Below, one piece after another: positions 22,082 through 33,316 of a stretch of DNA of 64,000 nucleotides (position 1 is the stretch's first letter; every line of letters starts with the position of its first letter). The stretch is from Haliclystus octoradiatus. Its lineage: Eukaryota > Cnidaria > Staurozoa > Stauromedusae > Haliclystidae. The stretch covers positions 7,962,309 to 8,026,308 of the forward strand of contig OU744446.1 of the NCBI GenBank assembly GCA_916610825.1, in the 5' to 3' direction. Position numbers and translations under genes: made by a program. The notes beneath the pieces were generated by a model. It had not been told where the DNA came from and did no database searches. It was given only the letters and a program-made list of their open reading frames with translations.

Positions 22082-25000
22082 CTGTAAAAAGATAATCAGC
22101 AGAACATTGGAGTTAGGCACGAACATAATAAAGCATTAATTTATCCTAACGACAGCAAGAGGGATATTTGTATATAACAGATCACAAGAGCGTCCTGAAA
22201 ATCGTATACCATATAAGTCGTAAGTCTCTTTGGTCAGCGTAGAAGAACCGTATTACGGTCTAAAATTACTGTTCTATTCGACATCAAATTAAAATAATTC
22301 GCATACTACTTTATTAGTAGAACAACCTTATAAAGCATTTACCCAAGATCGAAACAGCCATCGCGGTGGAGGTAACTCCTTCTGCCTTGCGCAGGACGTC
22401 CCTGTCTCAGTCATAGATAAGCCGTTGAATGAGACCGATTAACTATATAACACGTTTTGCTGCTACTGCATGATCCTACCTCATTACTCCCTGCGTTGCG
22501 CATGTCACCATGGCACGGAGGGCCAGCAATCAGGACACCACGTGGTTGATCTTGAGAAGGAGGTGGACTGCGGTGATAAGGTGATTGGTGATAACCAGAA
22601 GAGCTATCATCGTTGCCATGATAACGGCCTTCATTTGATCCAGGACCAAGCTCAAGTTTGAGAGATTGATATTCCATTGTTGTAAGATTCTTGTCTAAAG
22701 CACAGCCTCTTTGATTGCAGTCGTACGCATAAAGAAGTTTCAGGTATCTGAAAAATAACAAACACAAGAATAATTAATCAAGAAGCTTTTTGATCGATCG
22801 TTTGAAAAATTCAAATAGGCAAGAATTCCAGAATGAAATTATTTTGCTTAAATATGTAAAACACCAGTTTTCTTCTAATGCAAAGCTATTGATAGGTTAT
22901 ACACTTAGAGAGCTGAAATAAGGCTTCAAAACGACGCAATCAATTAATTTACAATACAATACAGTATCTTGAATTACACATAATTCGCAATTTTTCATCG
23001 TAGGAGCATTTTCAGCTATATTGATATCAATATTATGAGAACCATATTCTAATAAAACATTCTGTAGACAACTCACGATCGCCTCCCTCTAGTAATGGTT
23101 TGAAGCTGTGCATTTCCTTTGGCAAAGTATTAGCCCATTTGTAGGTATGCATGTTAGTATCAACATTGCACAAAAATAAAATTTTATAGTATTGCTTGGT
23201 AAATTAGTTTTGGTTGAGAAAAAAAGTAAAACTTTCTAAATTTTCCTACAAACAAGTAATTTTCCACTCTCGTACTAATCTAATCTACAATATGTTAGTG
23301 GTATAGTCCGATAGAAAAACTAATCAATAATAGAGACACTTTGATTATCAGATATTTACTGAAATAGTCTAAAATAAGAGTCAATTACTCACTTACATAT
23401 TCTGAACTAATAGTAAACAAATATTTTAAAACGAGCTCCGTGACTGGTTCCAGATTCTTTTCAAGTCTATTTAAGTTTTGACGATAAGAACCTGGAACTA
23501 GTTCCAGTTAACTTTTCAAAATATTTTTAACTCCATGTGGTTTGGAATACCTTAATGGATAATTGCAGATTATTTCAAATAATAATCTGATAGTGAAGGT
23601 CTCTAGTATTGGTTGATTTTTTCTATGGGACTATCCTAGTATAGTCCAACTTTTTTAGATAGTGTGTCTAGCTACTACACAGGTTGCAGGCCGGACTGCA
23701 GACTTGCCCTGATTTCGAGCCATGTTGAAAAAGTAAAATTTTGCAGCAAAATTTATTTTCCGAAAATTTCTACCTGCTCTTTTTGGCTCAACAATGGTAT
23801 ATTTTCCATCACATGCATATCAATATATATTAACAACAACTGATCATTTTAAAATTTTTATGGTTACAAAATATAAGAAATGTAACTTTGTCAAATTAAA
23901 AATAATCCGTTAAATGATGCATACCGTTATTAGTAAATTAATAATTATAATGGATTTGTTAGTCTACCTTGCTTTTAGAGTGTACGCAGCACTGGTTAAT
24001 GTAGCTGGAATTCCCAGAAATTTGCGAACGGTATTCCATCTTCTATTTTGAATCACCTGAAATGGAATTCGCAAACATTTAATAAACTTGATTTAAAGAA
24101 TAGTGAAGTTCACAACGCATCACAAACGCCAATAAACGTCAAGTTATACCAAACAGGGACATTAAGGTTCCTAAACATGACATAATATATGAACAATACA
24201 GTGCAGACCATTTAACTGCAAACATTATCCGAAATTGTTTAACAAGGACTTGAACAGAAAGTAGCGTGTAAGGTTTCATAAAAGTAATGTAGACGGTATC
24301 GCCCTACCGAAGGAACCCGTACCACTCCTCTATTTCTAGATGAGTGACTTTTTTCGCTGAGAGCAATGATTTTAAACGCTCATTGTTGATCTCAGCCGCG
24401 ACACTGCAGATCAATGTCAACAGATTTCATGGCAGATAGGTCTTGATTGTCAATGCGCAACGATGCGCCGCAGCTAATCACAATGCAATTCCCTCTGGAC
24501 CATTCCATCCGCCATCGTCGAAGTCAAAGTCAAGGCAGAGTTGACCTTAGGGGGATTTGAACCACAGTTGATCAGGTTTCATAGCCAGTGCAAATAAACA
24601 GGAAAACCACTTATCCGAATTACATTTAAGTGGGGTACACTATAATTATATAATGGGAGATAGATAAATTGACCACTATATGCAGGTGGCCTTTATAAAC
24701 AGGGCTACATATATATTTGAATAGAAACAGCTTTTTATATATTGCAAAAGTGACCATTTTGGACAGGTCGTCGCTTTATATAGGAGACCGTTATAACAGC
24801 TTTGACTGTGGTATGCAGAAGAGTGAATTCACATCAGTTTCATTGTCAGATTAAATATAGATCTAATCCGATGCAATATGATGAGTCATCATCATCATCA
24901 TATATTCAGAAACCTTTCAGTTACATACAACGTTTTCAAAGGACAGATTTAATAGGATTGTGTGTAATAATGAAGGCTATCGATAAAAGATTGGAGATAT

Positions 25001-28000
25001 TTTAGAAAAAAATATTCCCCATTCAAGTTATTGGTGTTATACAAATCAAAGACAGAGTAATCGAGAACGAAACCCGTCAATATTAATCTGATTGAGTATA
25101 AATAGTATTTTATGGCTCACCTCGTGTACGCCACCAAGATTACGGACAATAATAAATAACTTATATAAATCAAGCATTTGTCTACCAACTGATGGAACTC
25201 TTGACAATGCTGAGCCTATGAAAGAAACATAAAATATAAATGAAGCAGATGTGTACAGGATCCGGAGTGAAATTATGACTCCGACAGGACTATCAACATT
25301 GGCAACAGGAGCCTTATCGGAGCAGGAATCGGAGCCGGAGTCTAGAAAGCAATCCTGGTAATTTCTGAGCATAGTAAAGGTGAAAATTGCCTTGATAATT
25401 CTACAGAGAAGCTGGATTTGCTACTTTTTCAGAATGGGTTAATTTATTTTGCTTACTTAACTTCTGCTTGATAAATTAATTCCGTTTACATACATTAGGG
25501 ACGGATTCGGAATTGGAGTCTATTTTTCTCACTCGGAGTCAAAGGCTTCTTTAAGGACTTCTTACGGATGCAGAGTCTGAAAATTATGACTCCGTACACC
25601 CTCTGAAATGAACGTCTTTCGTTTGAAAAATGATAGAATAGATTATATTATGTCTCATTTAACATTAAATATATTAATCAAGAAAGTATTTTGAACAAAT
25701 TTGAAAAATAGATGCTGAGTGAGAACAGGTCATGCTATAGTAATAATGAATTTCATTATTTTGATAGAAAATGTGTCAGATTGACTTAAGCCAGGATTTG
25801 TTCCTATGTTATTACGGCCAAACCAAAATGGGCACTTTGATGATTTTGACCAAAAAAGGTGTGGTATTTGCGTGTTTTGGAGCTTCAGCACCTTCAAAAT
25901 GTGCCCGAAATAAGATGAGTCAACATTTTTATTGGGGTCCCCACAAACACAAACACACACATAATTTACAGCGGTGCGGACACAGCATATTTTTTTTATT
26001 CCATACAATAAATTGTTCTTCTTGTATTCATTGGTATTATTTGGTCTAACCTCTTTTCTTCATGAAATCAAGGTAATGATCAAGGAATTCTTTGCGCTTT
26101 GGGTCCATGTCAAGCGAATATAACTAAAAGACAGAAATAATATGTGTTTAGCAAAAGCCAATATTATTGAAAATAAAAAACTTCTATGACCCATTCTATA
26201 GTAAAACACACCGTATACAATACAGCAAAAAGGCTGTGAGTAATTTCATCCAGCGTTAGTGTGATATCAAAACTAAATTCAGTTTAGTATTAAAAGTGTT
26301 ACGTCGGAGCATTAATTTTAGACAAAACAATAAGTGATGAAGATCCGGGCCAGCTTTTCCCTCTGTGTCTGAAAGAGGGAGCAGCAAGACAACAACTAGC
26401 GTCATTTAAAAAATTAATGTACAAAATTAGTAAACATATTTTATATAGTAAACACATTTTGTGACAAGACGCAAGCAATCTAAGGAAATCAGAAATAGAA
26501 TGATCAAATCTTCTTCTCAATGGAAATGTCTCCATAGTTACGGTACCTAAGTAGATTCTAGATTAACATATCGGTTGGAAATGTAACACTTTTCACTACA
26601 ACTTGTATAATACGTTTCTTCCCTTTTAAATCTGCCCCCAGGGCCTTCACATATCGGCGTCGGCATCCCTGATACAATTCAAGTACCGTTTGATGTAGAA
26701 CTTGTATAATATCCTACTTAAATTGAGTTATAATCCAATAGTTCAAAATACAAGCATCAGAGTCCAAAGGGTAACTCAAGAAATTTAAAGAACGGGGGAA
26801 TTTCAATTCAAAAATTTGCGATCCAACATTTTTTCTTTCGAAAATTGATACCTTACATATTTATTCATGGCAAAACGTAAACCCAATTTCTTTTTCGACG
26901 CACATTTGAAAGTGGATTACTGCTTAGTGGATTTACATCAATCTTTCTTGCTCATCGAAAAACAATATCTCGAACATTTAGTGATAATTCTGAAATAGAT
27001 ACCCCAAAAAATTGCGAAGACCATGCTAAGGTACCCTCAGTAATCGGGACGTCCCCGTATACCAGCCATTTGAAGTTACCCCTCCGGTATCAGAGTTCTA
27101 GGGCTTTAGAGAGAAATTAAGTAAAGACATTCGAAAAACATTCGAGTTTTGAAGAATATACATGCTGTTCGAATTATCCAACAACTTACCGTGAAGCTCG
27201 GATTATACGAACGGATGCCACAATTCGAAAATAGATTTTCAGTATTTTTTACAGTAGCAACATATCAGTGGAAAGTAATGATCTCAAGATAGCAGCTAAT
27301 TGATCTTCTTTAAGAGTATATAGTACGATAGTGTAATTTCTGATAACAAATATTTAATAGATAAAAACATTACAGTATGGCTAACAACCGAGAATCACGT
27401 GACGTCGTACCGTTATAATAAAAAAATTTGGAGCATTTTATCATGATGTAATGTTCTTGTCAACTATCGAATTAGTAATGAAAAATAAAGATTCGTATAA
27501 TATTATTAATCAAAATAGTTATATATTTCTGAATGATAGAGAAAATCTTTATTTTGAATAATTTAGAAGTTAAATTATTGATCATAGTACCACTATTCTA
27601 TAGGTTTCTCAACTTCTGAGAGAAAATAATAATAAATGTTATCAAAATAATAATAAACAATAAAGAGAAGTAATAACGCGTGGACGTATTAATTAAAGAG
27701 ATTTTTATTTGTGATCAACAAAACAAAACAGTCCTCAGCGAGGTCGTGTGCGGGAAGAGGGGACTGCGGGACAGATGTTTCCCGCAGAAAATTATCAATT
27801 TCATATAGAAATGAATTCTACCAAAGCGTATTGCAAATCTGCATTGTTTTCTGCACTGTAAACCCATAAATATAAACACAATTTTGACTCTCTAATCGTT
27901 GTATTTGATTAATTTTATTGTTCTATTTTACTAGGGCCACACGCCCCTTTTGGGTCTTCCGAGATTATGAAGCTGCAAAATAATGTACAATAATCATTTC

Positions 28001-28656
28001 CGTTGAAGACTTTCATGCAGAACATATTTTTTATCAGACTACATCGATTACAGTATTATCCGTGGGAAAAACAATGTCTGTCCGCAGGAGATATTGTGAA
28101 TTATATCAAAAAATCGTATATTTTCAAAGAACAGCTGGCAAAGAAATTTTTTTAATGTTTTGTTATTTAACGGGTTTGTTTGCTTGCTTGCAGGGCTAAA
28201 CTTCTAAACCACGGTCTAAACATTTGTGTCTGGCAGTCGGCCTAAAAAGTATTGAAAAGTATTTTCAAAGCCTTAAACAATGTGAATTGTTATGAAATCA
28301 ACCATTCCTGTACAACACCGACAACAAAGACAAATAAATAACACAATAAAAAATATCGAGAAAAGAGGGGAAAGCCGTATGTTTACCTCTTGAAGTGTAC
28401 CACGATTGATGAGAAACATTTGTTGCATTTGACTCTCAGTGTCGTCGTCATCATTTCTCATGTGATTATTACTCATCATAGCATTATCATTATTTGGTTG
28501 TATATGTTGATAATTTGATGGTATAGAACATACTTCTTCTTTTGTATATTCAAATCGTTGTTGTTGGTGATGATTGTCGCCATCTTTCAAATCATGTAGC
28601 TCTGCTGGCTCAACTTTAATAATATCACCGGCATAATCATCAGATATTTGTTCCAT
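21203..28656 (-). CDS. ARID3: ARID3/dead-ringer family transcription factor, six exons
   Basis: A sequence-specific AT-rich DNA-binding factor of the nucleus. Exons on the minus strand: 28656-28387, 26123-26051, 25215-25121, 24056-23968, 22747-22480, 22081-21203. All introns are GT-AG and the phases (0,1,0,2,0) join into one frame of 557 codons plus stop. Residues 1-90 are acidic and Gln/Asn-rich. The ARID runs from about 92 to 190: LDMDPKRKEFLDHYLDFM, then GRQMLDLYKLFIIV and NLGGVHEVIQNRRW, then TLTSAAYTLKARYLKLLYAY, matching the extended ARID of ARID3 proteins. Residues 200-515 are Ser/Pro/His-rich and likely disordered. The last 35 residues (KLYLTVDVNGESFTGTL) match the beta part of the REKLES domain, the family hallmark. 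Length is close to vertebrate ARID3A/B. The start was chosen at MEQISDD; an in-frame ATG at 28728 would add 24 residues. Confidence 0.92.
22480..22747 (-). CDS. ARID3: ARID3-like exon 5
   Basis: 268 bp, phase 2 to 0. It opens with YLKLLYAYDCNQRG, the last ARID helix, then becomes Ser/Pro/Gly/His-rich. The donor is GTAGGA. Confidence 0.88.
22748..23967. other. ARID3-like intron 4 with an inverted-repeat element
   Basis: The intron carries an element whose ends are inverted over about 80 bp. ATAGTCCGATAGAAAAACTA near 23305 pairs with sequence ending near 23650 (TTTTTCTATGGGACTATCC), and the match continues inward through AGAGAC and ATCAGAT. No target duplication could be fixed. Confidence 0.55.
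23290..23660. mobile_element. MITE in ARID3-like intron 4
   Basis: See the inverted ends at about 23300-23380 and 23570-23655. The centre holds GACTGGTTCCAG and CCTGGAACTAGTTCCAG blocks that are also partly self-complementary. Non-coding. Confidence 0.5.
23968..24056 (-). CDS. ARID3: ARID3-like exon 4
   Basis: 89 bp after a TTTCAG acceptor and before GTAGAC, phase 0 to 2. It encodes VIQNRRWNTVRKFLGI and TLTSAAYTLKA, the ARID recognition helix region. Confidence 0.9.
24317..24571 (-). repeat. tRNA-derived SINE, copy 1 (5'-truncated)
   Basis: Homologous to 36157-36500 over the body: TTTTTTCGCTGAGAGCAATG, CACTGCAGATCAA, ATTTCATGGCAGATAGGTCT, GATGCGCCGCAGCTA. On the minus strand a B-box-like GGTTCAAATCC lies at 24563-24553. 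The A-box head present in the other copy is missing. It lies in ARID3-like intron 3. Confidence 0.75.
25121..25215 (-). CDS. ARID3: ARID3-like exon 3
   Basis: 95 bp between a TTTCATAG acceptor and a GTGAGC donor, phase 1 to 0. It encodes the ARID segment with VPSVGRQMLDLYKLF and NLGGVHE. Confidence 0.9.
25247..25605. mobile_element. Possible MITE rich in ACTCCG/CGGAG
   Basis: The left end GTGTACAGGATCCGGAGT and the right end ACTCCGTACACC are inverted, and the block AAATTATGACTCCG occurs at both ends. It sits in ARID3-like intron 2, about 30 bases upstream of the exon 3 acceptor. Confidence 0.4.
26051..26123 (-). CDS. ARID3: ARID3-like exon 2
   Basis: 73 bp after a CTTTTAG acceptor, phase 0 to 1. 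It encodes the first ARID helix, with the DPKRKEFLD signature. Confidence 0.9.
26756..27096. mobile_element. hAT-like MITE with 8-bp duplication
   Basis: The element at 26764-27088 is flanked by ATCAGAGT at 26756-26763 and 27089-27096. Its ends are CCAAAGGGTAACTCAA and the inverse of TTGAAGTTACCCCTCCGG. An internal ACGTCCCCGTATA block near the right end is shared with the element at 32008. An 8-bp duplication fits hAT. It lies in ARID3-like intron 1. Confidence 0.8.
28387..28656 (-). CDS. ARID3: ARID3-like exon 1
   Basis: 90 codons, ending in TLQE before a GTAAAC donor (phase 0). It encodes an acidic head with IIKVEPAE, a sumoylation-like consensus (V-K-x-E type), then a Gln/His/Asn-rich segment and a DDDD run. 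Confidence 0.85.
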
Positions 28657-28728
28657 ATTTATTATTGAAATAAAACAATTATTTACACATGCAAATCTTT
28701 CAACTCTAAAAATACCAGCTAGCGGCAA

Positions 28729-30540
28729 TAATATTTTCTGTAATTTAACTCGCTTTTGAAAAAATTATTTTCAGATTGTATGATCCATGTGAATGATATA
28801 TCTGATGACTTTTGAACAAATTATTATGTTAAATAAACCAAATAAATCACTTGCTCGATAATTTATCCAAAGCATGTGTTTAAAATAAGTCAATAAACAT
28901 ATATATGGGTGTTTGAGAGCAATTCAAAAATTATATTTATAAGAATGGTCGCTCCAATATTTTGATGATGTTGCTTTGCTCCCGGCCACCCGAAATATTC
29001 AATCATCAAGCGAAGTATATTGATAGGAGTCTTTGACAAGAACAAAGGCAACTCTATTTGTATGATAAATGGCCACACGGTCAATTATCGCGATATCATT
29101 ATTATCATCTAGCTTTTGTTGAACAATGACAAATAACGCCTTGACAACAGACGCGGAAGGGAGCTACATATAAAATTAACAAAAAGCTTTCTCTACTATA
29201 TATCAGTATTTTGTAAATTCAAAACATTGTTAAAAAAAATGTGTCACATTAAAACATTAATAAACAAATAAAAGTTTTCATAATCAAAATATATTTGATG
29301 TAATTTTATTGGTAAATATATTAATTCAATGGCATCTGGACACATCTGTAGCGTTTGTCAATCTATTGTTTCGTAATGTTTTAATCTTTGCTCTCATGCG
29401 GGACAACAAAGATTATTAACTCTAAATCTGATCAATTTCAAAAGACGTCAGCTAGTTTCCCAGCAAAATTACAAACGCCTTCTTCTAGTTTAAAATGTAG
29501 AAACAATTGTATCAACGAATTCATCTACTAAGGGCAGGTGTTATCTATGAGGACATTAAAAGAGATATACTCGTAATAATATTAAGCACATTTATGCTTA
29601 GTACCTATTTGATTCAAATTTATTATCAAAGCTATCACATGAATTTATCCAAATTGCCTTGCTTCAAATTTGATGTTTACCATATATAATCTAAAATCTA
29701 ATTGTATTTATCTATTGGGTATAGCAATATCTACAGCTATAATATATAATTATTTTTCCGCGCTATTTATTGTACTGTAAATACGATAATTAATTAGTGA
29801 TATTGCTATCTATATTATAAGAACAATACTATACAAAAAGGGATTAAATTATTAACTTTATTGAGTTTTGTTACTAGGAATAACTAGAAATAACAGCATT
29901 TGAAACAATAAGATTATTATACTTCTGTATATAATCTTTTTCGTATGTAATATTTTCCGGGAATATTTTATGTACAACTTGGCATAAATTTTGTTTTATA
30001 CTCCTCGTCATCAGTTTTTAAATGCAATATACAATATTGTCATGATTTGAATATAACATCAAATTTATAATATGTTGTTTAATTAATTATTGAGGAATGC
30101 CGAGTAAATCAAACCATTTGCCAAACATTCTTTTGAATTTTGAACTCAATCAATATTTAAACTTTTTATAACTTAATAAAAAAAATTGTTTACTCAATTA
30201 TAATTTACAGATTTATCTTTCTTCGGGCAAAGTACGTGATTTTGTGTTTAATCAAACCATCAGATACACTTATTGAGATATGATTTAATCTGTTTAACAA
30301 ATCTCTATTGAAAATGGCTTGAAATGGTACTATCATAAAATAAACTGAAGATTAATACGTTAAGTTTGTCAATTAATTAAAATATAACGTCAATTCTATA
30401 AGATAAATATTCTTTCGTCGATATGGAGATATATGTACTGTACAAAATATTTCAATTTGTCTTCAGCCGACACTGATCACTTCTTTTATTGAAAAACATT
30501 ATCAACGTTATCATCATTACTGATTCACAGAAGCACAAGA
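28729..30540. other. Upstream of the ARID3-like gene; no gene recognised
   Basis: AT-rich sequence without convincing ORFs. It should contain the ARID3-like promoter and 5' UTR, but no TATA box or initiator could be assigned with confidence. Confidence 0.35.
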
Positions 30541-30544
30541 GAGC

Positions 30545-31236
30545 CTGGATCGACCAAAGCCATCTATTTACAAGAGTTGGGACACGCTTTCATGTGCCGC
30601 TATCGTCTCCTATTGGATAGATTCCATTCACGTGATTTTTTGGACGTCATTTTCGTACTTTCGGCACCAGGGTTCTTGTTCTTTTGGCACCAGGTTTCCT
30701 GTTTTTAAGCGAAGCGCGCGGAAAAATACAACTTTTATCAGTGAAAACAAACATGTAAAACTATTAATTGTTGTGTTAATATACGAAATAGTAATCGAAA
30801 TAAAAGTATTGTTTACTATTCCAACTGGGGACGAGAACTAGAAAAAAGTTGTCTTTGACTGCAAAGAATAAGCGTATAAGATCGTAAGAGATGTAGTCCG
30901 TACTCCACAAACCCCTTGTCCATTTAGCAATTCCAATAGCATTGATCTGATTTATTCTCGCGCAACATGCTGATGAGATTGATAACAAAGTATACATTGA
31001 TGTAAATGTTTATTCTTATTTTGAGAGTCCAGCAAATGAATATGGAGAAAGGCAACTAATCAATGGTTATATTACTTAAACGATCGCAAACCATTTCACT
31101 TAGTTCTAAAACGGCTGAAAAAAACACAACATTCTCTTGCACATGCGCACTGCTGTTAAAAACGTGCTCGGGTTCAGGCCAAAATACAGAAATGGCATGC
31201 GTGTCCCAACTCTTTCAAATAGATGGCTCTGGGATC
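30545..31236. mobile_element. Foldback element with about 45-bp inverted ends
   Basis: AGCCATCTATTTACAAGAGT and TTGGGACACGC near 30558-30588 are inverted at 31196-31230 (GCGTGTCCCAACTCTTTCAA, ATAGATGGCT). The interior has two near-direct GGCACCAGG(G/T)TT copies near 30663 and 30688. No target duplication was identified. Confidence 0.6.
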
Positions 31237-31999
31237 GACGCATGACAGAAGCGTGACAAATACGATATAGAGGAATTTCAATGACGTTGCAATTCACGCG
31301 CGAAAACCATTTTTATGTTGATCAGTCGATAAGAATAAGACACAATATTTTGCGTCCAAAGTTTCGATTTATTCTAAAATCATCTTCAGGCAGTTGTTCG
31401 GTTGCATTTGTTTACTGTTATATTCTCACCCATTAAATAGTTAGTCCCAGTAGATTGTCCACTTTCGGACGCCATCCCGGCTTTAGTAATAATAATTTAC
31501 TTTATTTGTTAAATAAATCCCGTTTTCAATAGATGATATATATTATGCTAATTAGCTGTTCCTTATATAAACGACGTAAATGAGTTCATTCTATTAATTT
31601 TTACTGCCTGGAGATCATTTTAGAACAATTCCCCGGGAATATTTCGAAATTGTAGCAAAATATTGGGTCTTGTTCTTATCGCTGATCAATATGATGAAGT
31701 TAAACTCAAGCATATCTTATTCAACAAAATCCATTTTAAGGCGTTTTATAGGGTAACTCATTCAAAATCATGACTGCAGAGGATGGTCGAGAGTCAATCG
31801 CTTCTAAAAACGAAGAATGACGTATGACGAGAGGAGGGTATGACGTAAACTAGAAATCCTCTATTAATACAAGATGAGGCTCAATATCTCAATGGCCATG
31901 GAGTAAGACGGTTGGGACATTGGTTGAGATCGTCCTCCAATATTGTTCTCTATTGTTACACTGCGTGCGCTTGTACATGGTTATCAAATACTGTACGAA

Positions 32000-32319
32000 C
32001 TTTGATGCCCAGGGGGTAACTCCAGCTCTTCAGGGACGAGGGAGTGCCACTTTGGAAAAAGGTAAAGTACCCAAAAAGTTCCAAAAGTTCGATTGATTCT
32101 ACCCAAAAAGTTCCAGCAGATTGATTGATTTTAAGTAAATACACAAGAATGATGCAAAAATTATTCAAAAATTATTGAAAAAGTCAAAAATAGGATACCC
32201 AAAAGCTCCATATTTGAAATCTCATACCCAAAAAGTTTTGTCTCAGCTTGAATATGGACCCAAAAAAGTGGCACGTCCCCGTATAGCCGTCATAGTGGAG
32301 TTACCCCAGGGCTTTGATG
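32000..32319. mobile_element. hAT-like MITE, second family member
   Basis: The element at 32008-32311 is flanked by CTTTGATG at 32000-32007 and 32312-32319. Ends: CCCAGGGGGTAACTCCA and TGGAGTTACCCCAGGG, inverted. The subterminal CACGTCCCCGTATAG matches the copy at 26764. The ACCCAAAAAGTTCCA and related blocks are repeated inside. Confidence 0.85.
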
Positions 32320-32904
32320 CTATTTATAGTCTTAGCTCACAACTCCAAAATCATTAAAACTTGATTACAGGATGTTGATGCATGGATGATGCATTTGATT
32401 CATCTCTGTCACCTGCCCCAGCAAGAGACGGAAGAATCCAAACCGATTGTAAAATTATAGCAAATGAATATCGAGAAACTCAGTCACGATATAAAGACAT
32501 ATAAACCACGAAACCACTCATATAATTCCACGTAGATAGACTTGGTATTGGATAGACCACCTGCAGGGATTGACAAAAACAGTTTAAAATGATCATTTTC
32601 TTCTCCATTCGTGCATTTCCTGAAAGTAGCACACAATCTTAAAATATTCCAAGACGTCCCTGAACCCAGGAATTCAATAGAAAAAGAAAAAATTGCTAGG
32701 TCAGATGCCCAATTTATTGTATGTAGTACTAGATTGGATGATGAGTTCAAATCTGAATTATCCTTAGAATTTCTACAATCCCTCGTGAAATATAAGTCAG
32801 AAAGAGGCAGGTATGTATAATTCATTGTTTATGTTCTCTATTCTCAACGCTCTCTATAGCTCAATAGTTAACTCCAACATGAATGGATCGATGTTTAACT
32901 CATG

Positions 32905-32910
32905 TTTATT
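32905..32910 (-). terminator. Poly(A) signal overlapping the oxygenase stop codon
   Basis: The minus strand reads TAATAAACATG at the end of the coding frame, so AATAAA begins two bases inside the TAA stop. Whether it is the signal in use is unknown. Confidence 0.4.
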
Positions 32911-33316
32911 ATTTTCCTAAAGCAACTGTAATTGACCGCTTCCCAGTAAAAGGCATGCGACCATGTTGCACTTGAAAATTATCTATGACAAGAACGTCCA
33001 TTCTTTCTAGTTTAATCGCTACACTATTATCATATGTAACTTGTCTAACATTACGACTAAATTCTTTTTCAATTTCCTCTCCGTCTCCATATGTCACATG
33101 AGTTGGGCATTCGTCATCGTTCATATGCAACCACTTCTCAGCGTCATCATGAAAACGAAAATTATCACATGAAGCAAGTGTCATTTGATTAAACCAGAAT
33201 TCCTCGCCTGTTACGGGATGGGTCCGTAATGGTCCACGGTTGAACCAAAAATGTAACCAGTTGTTATCACGCCATTCCCAGCATCCATTACTTTTTTCAA
33301 GTACTCTTTCAACTTC
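32909..33316 (-). CDS. Oxygenase last exon with the distal His and Arg
   Basis: 408 bp after a TTCAATTCAAG acceptor. It contains WFNQM, GDGEEI and VIDNFQVQHGRMPF. The final residues are VALGK, then TAA. Confidence 0.85.
   Translation of the reverse strand, partial: EVERVLEKSNGCWEWRDNNWLHFWFNRGPLRTHPVTGEEFWFNQMTLASCDNFRFHDDAEKWLHMNDDECPTHVTYGDGEEIEKEFSRNVRQVTYDNSVAIKLERMDVLVIDNFQVQHGRMPFTGKRSITVALGK

Noticed and set aside
31106-31297. ORFs on both strands near the right arm of the 30.5-31.2 kb foldback
   Set aside because: Short, overlapping and lying in an inverted repeat.
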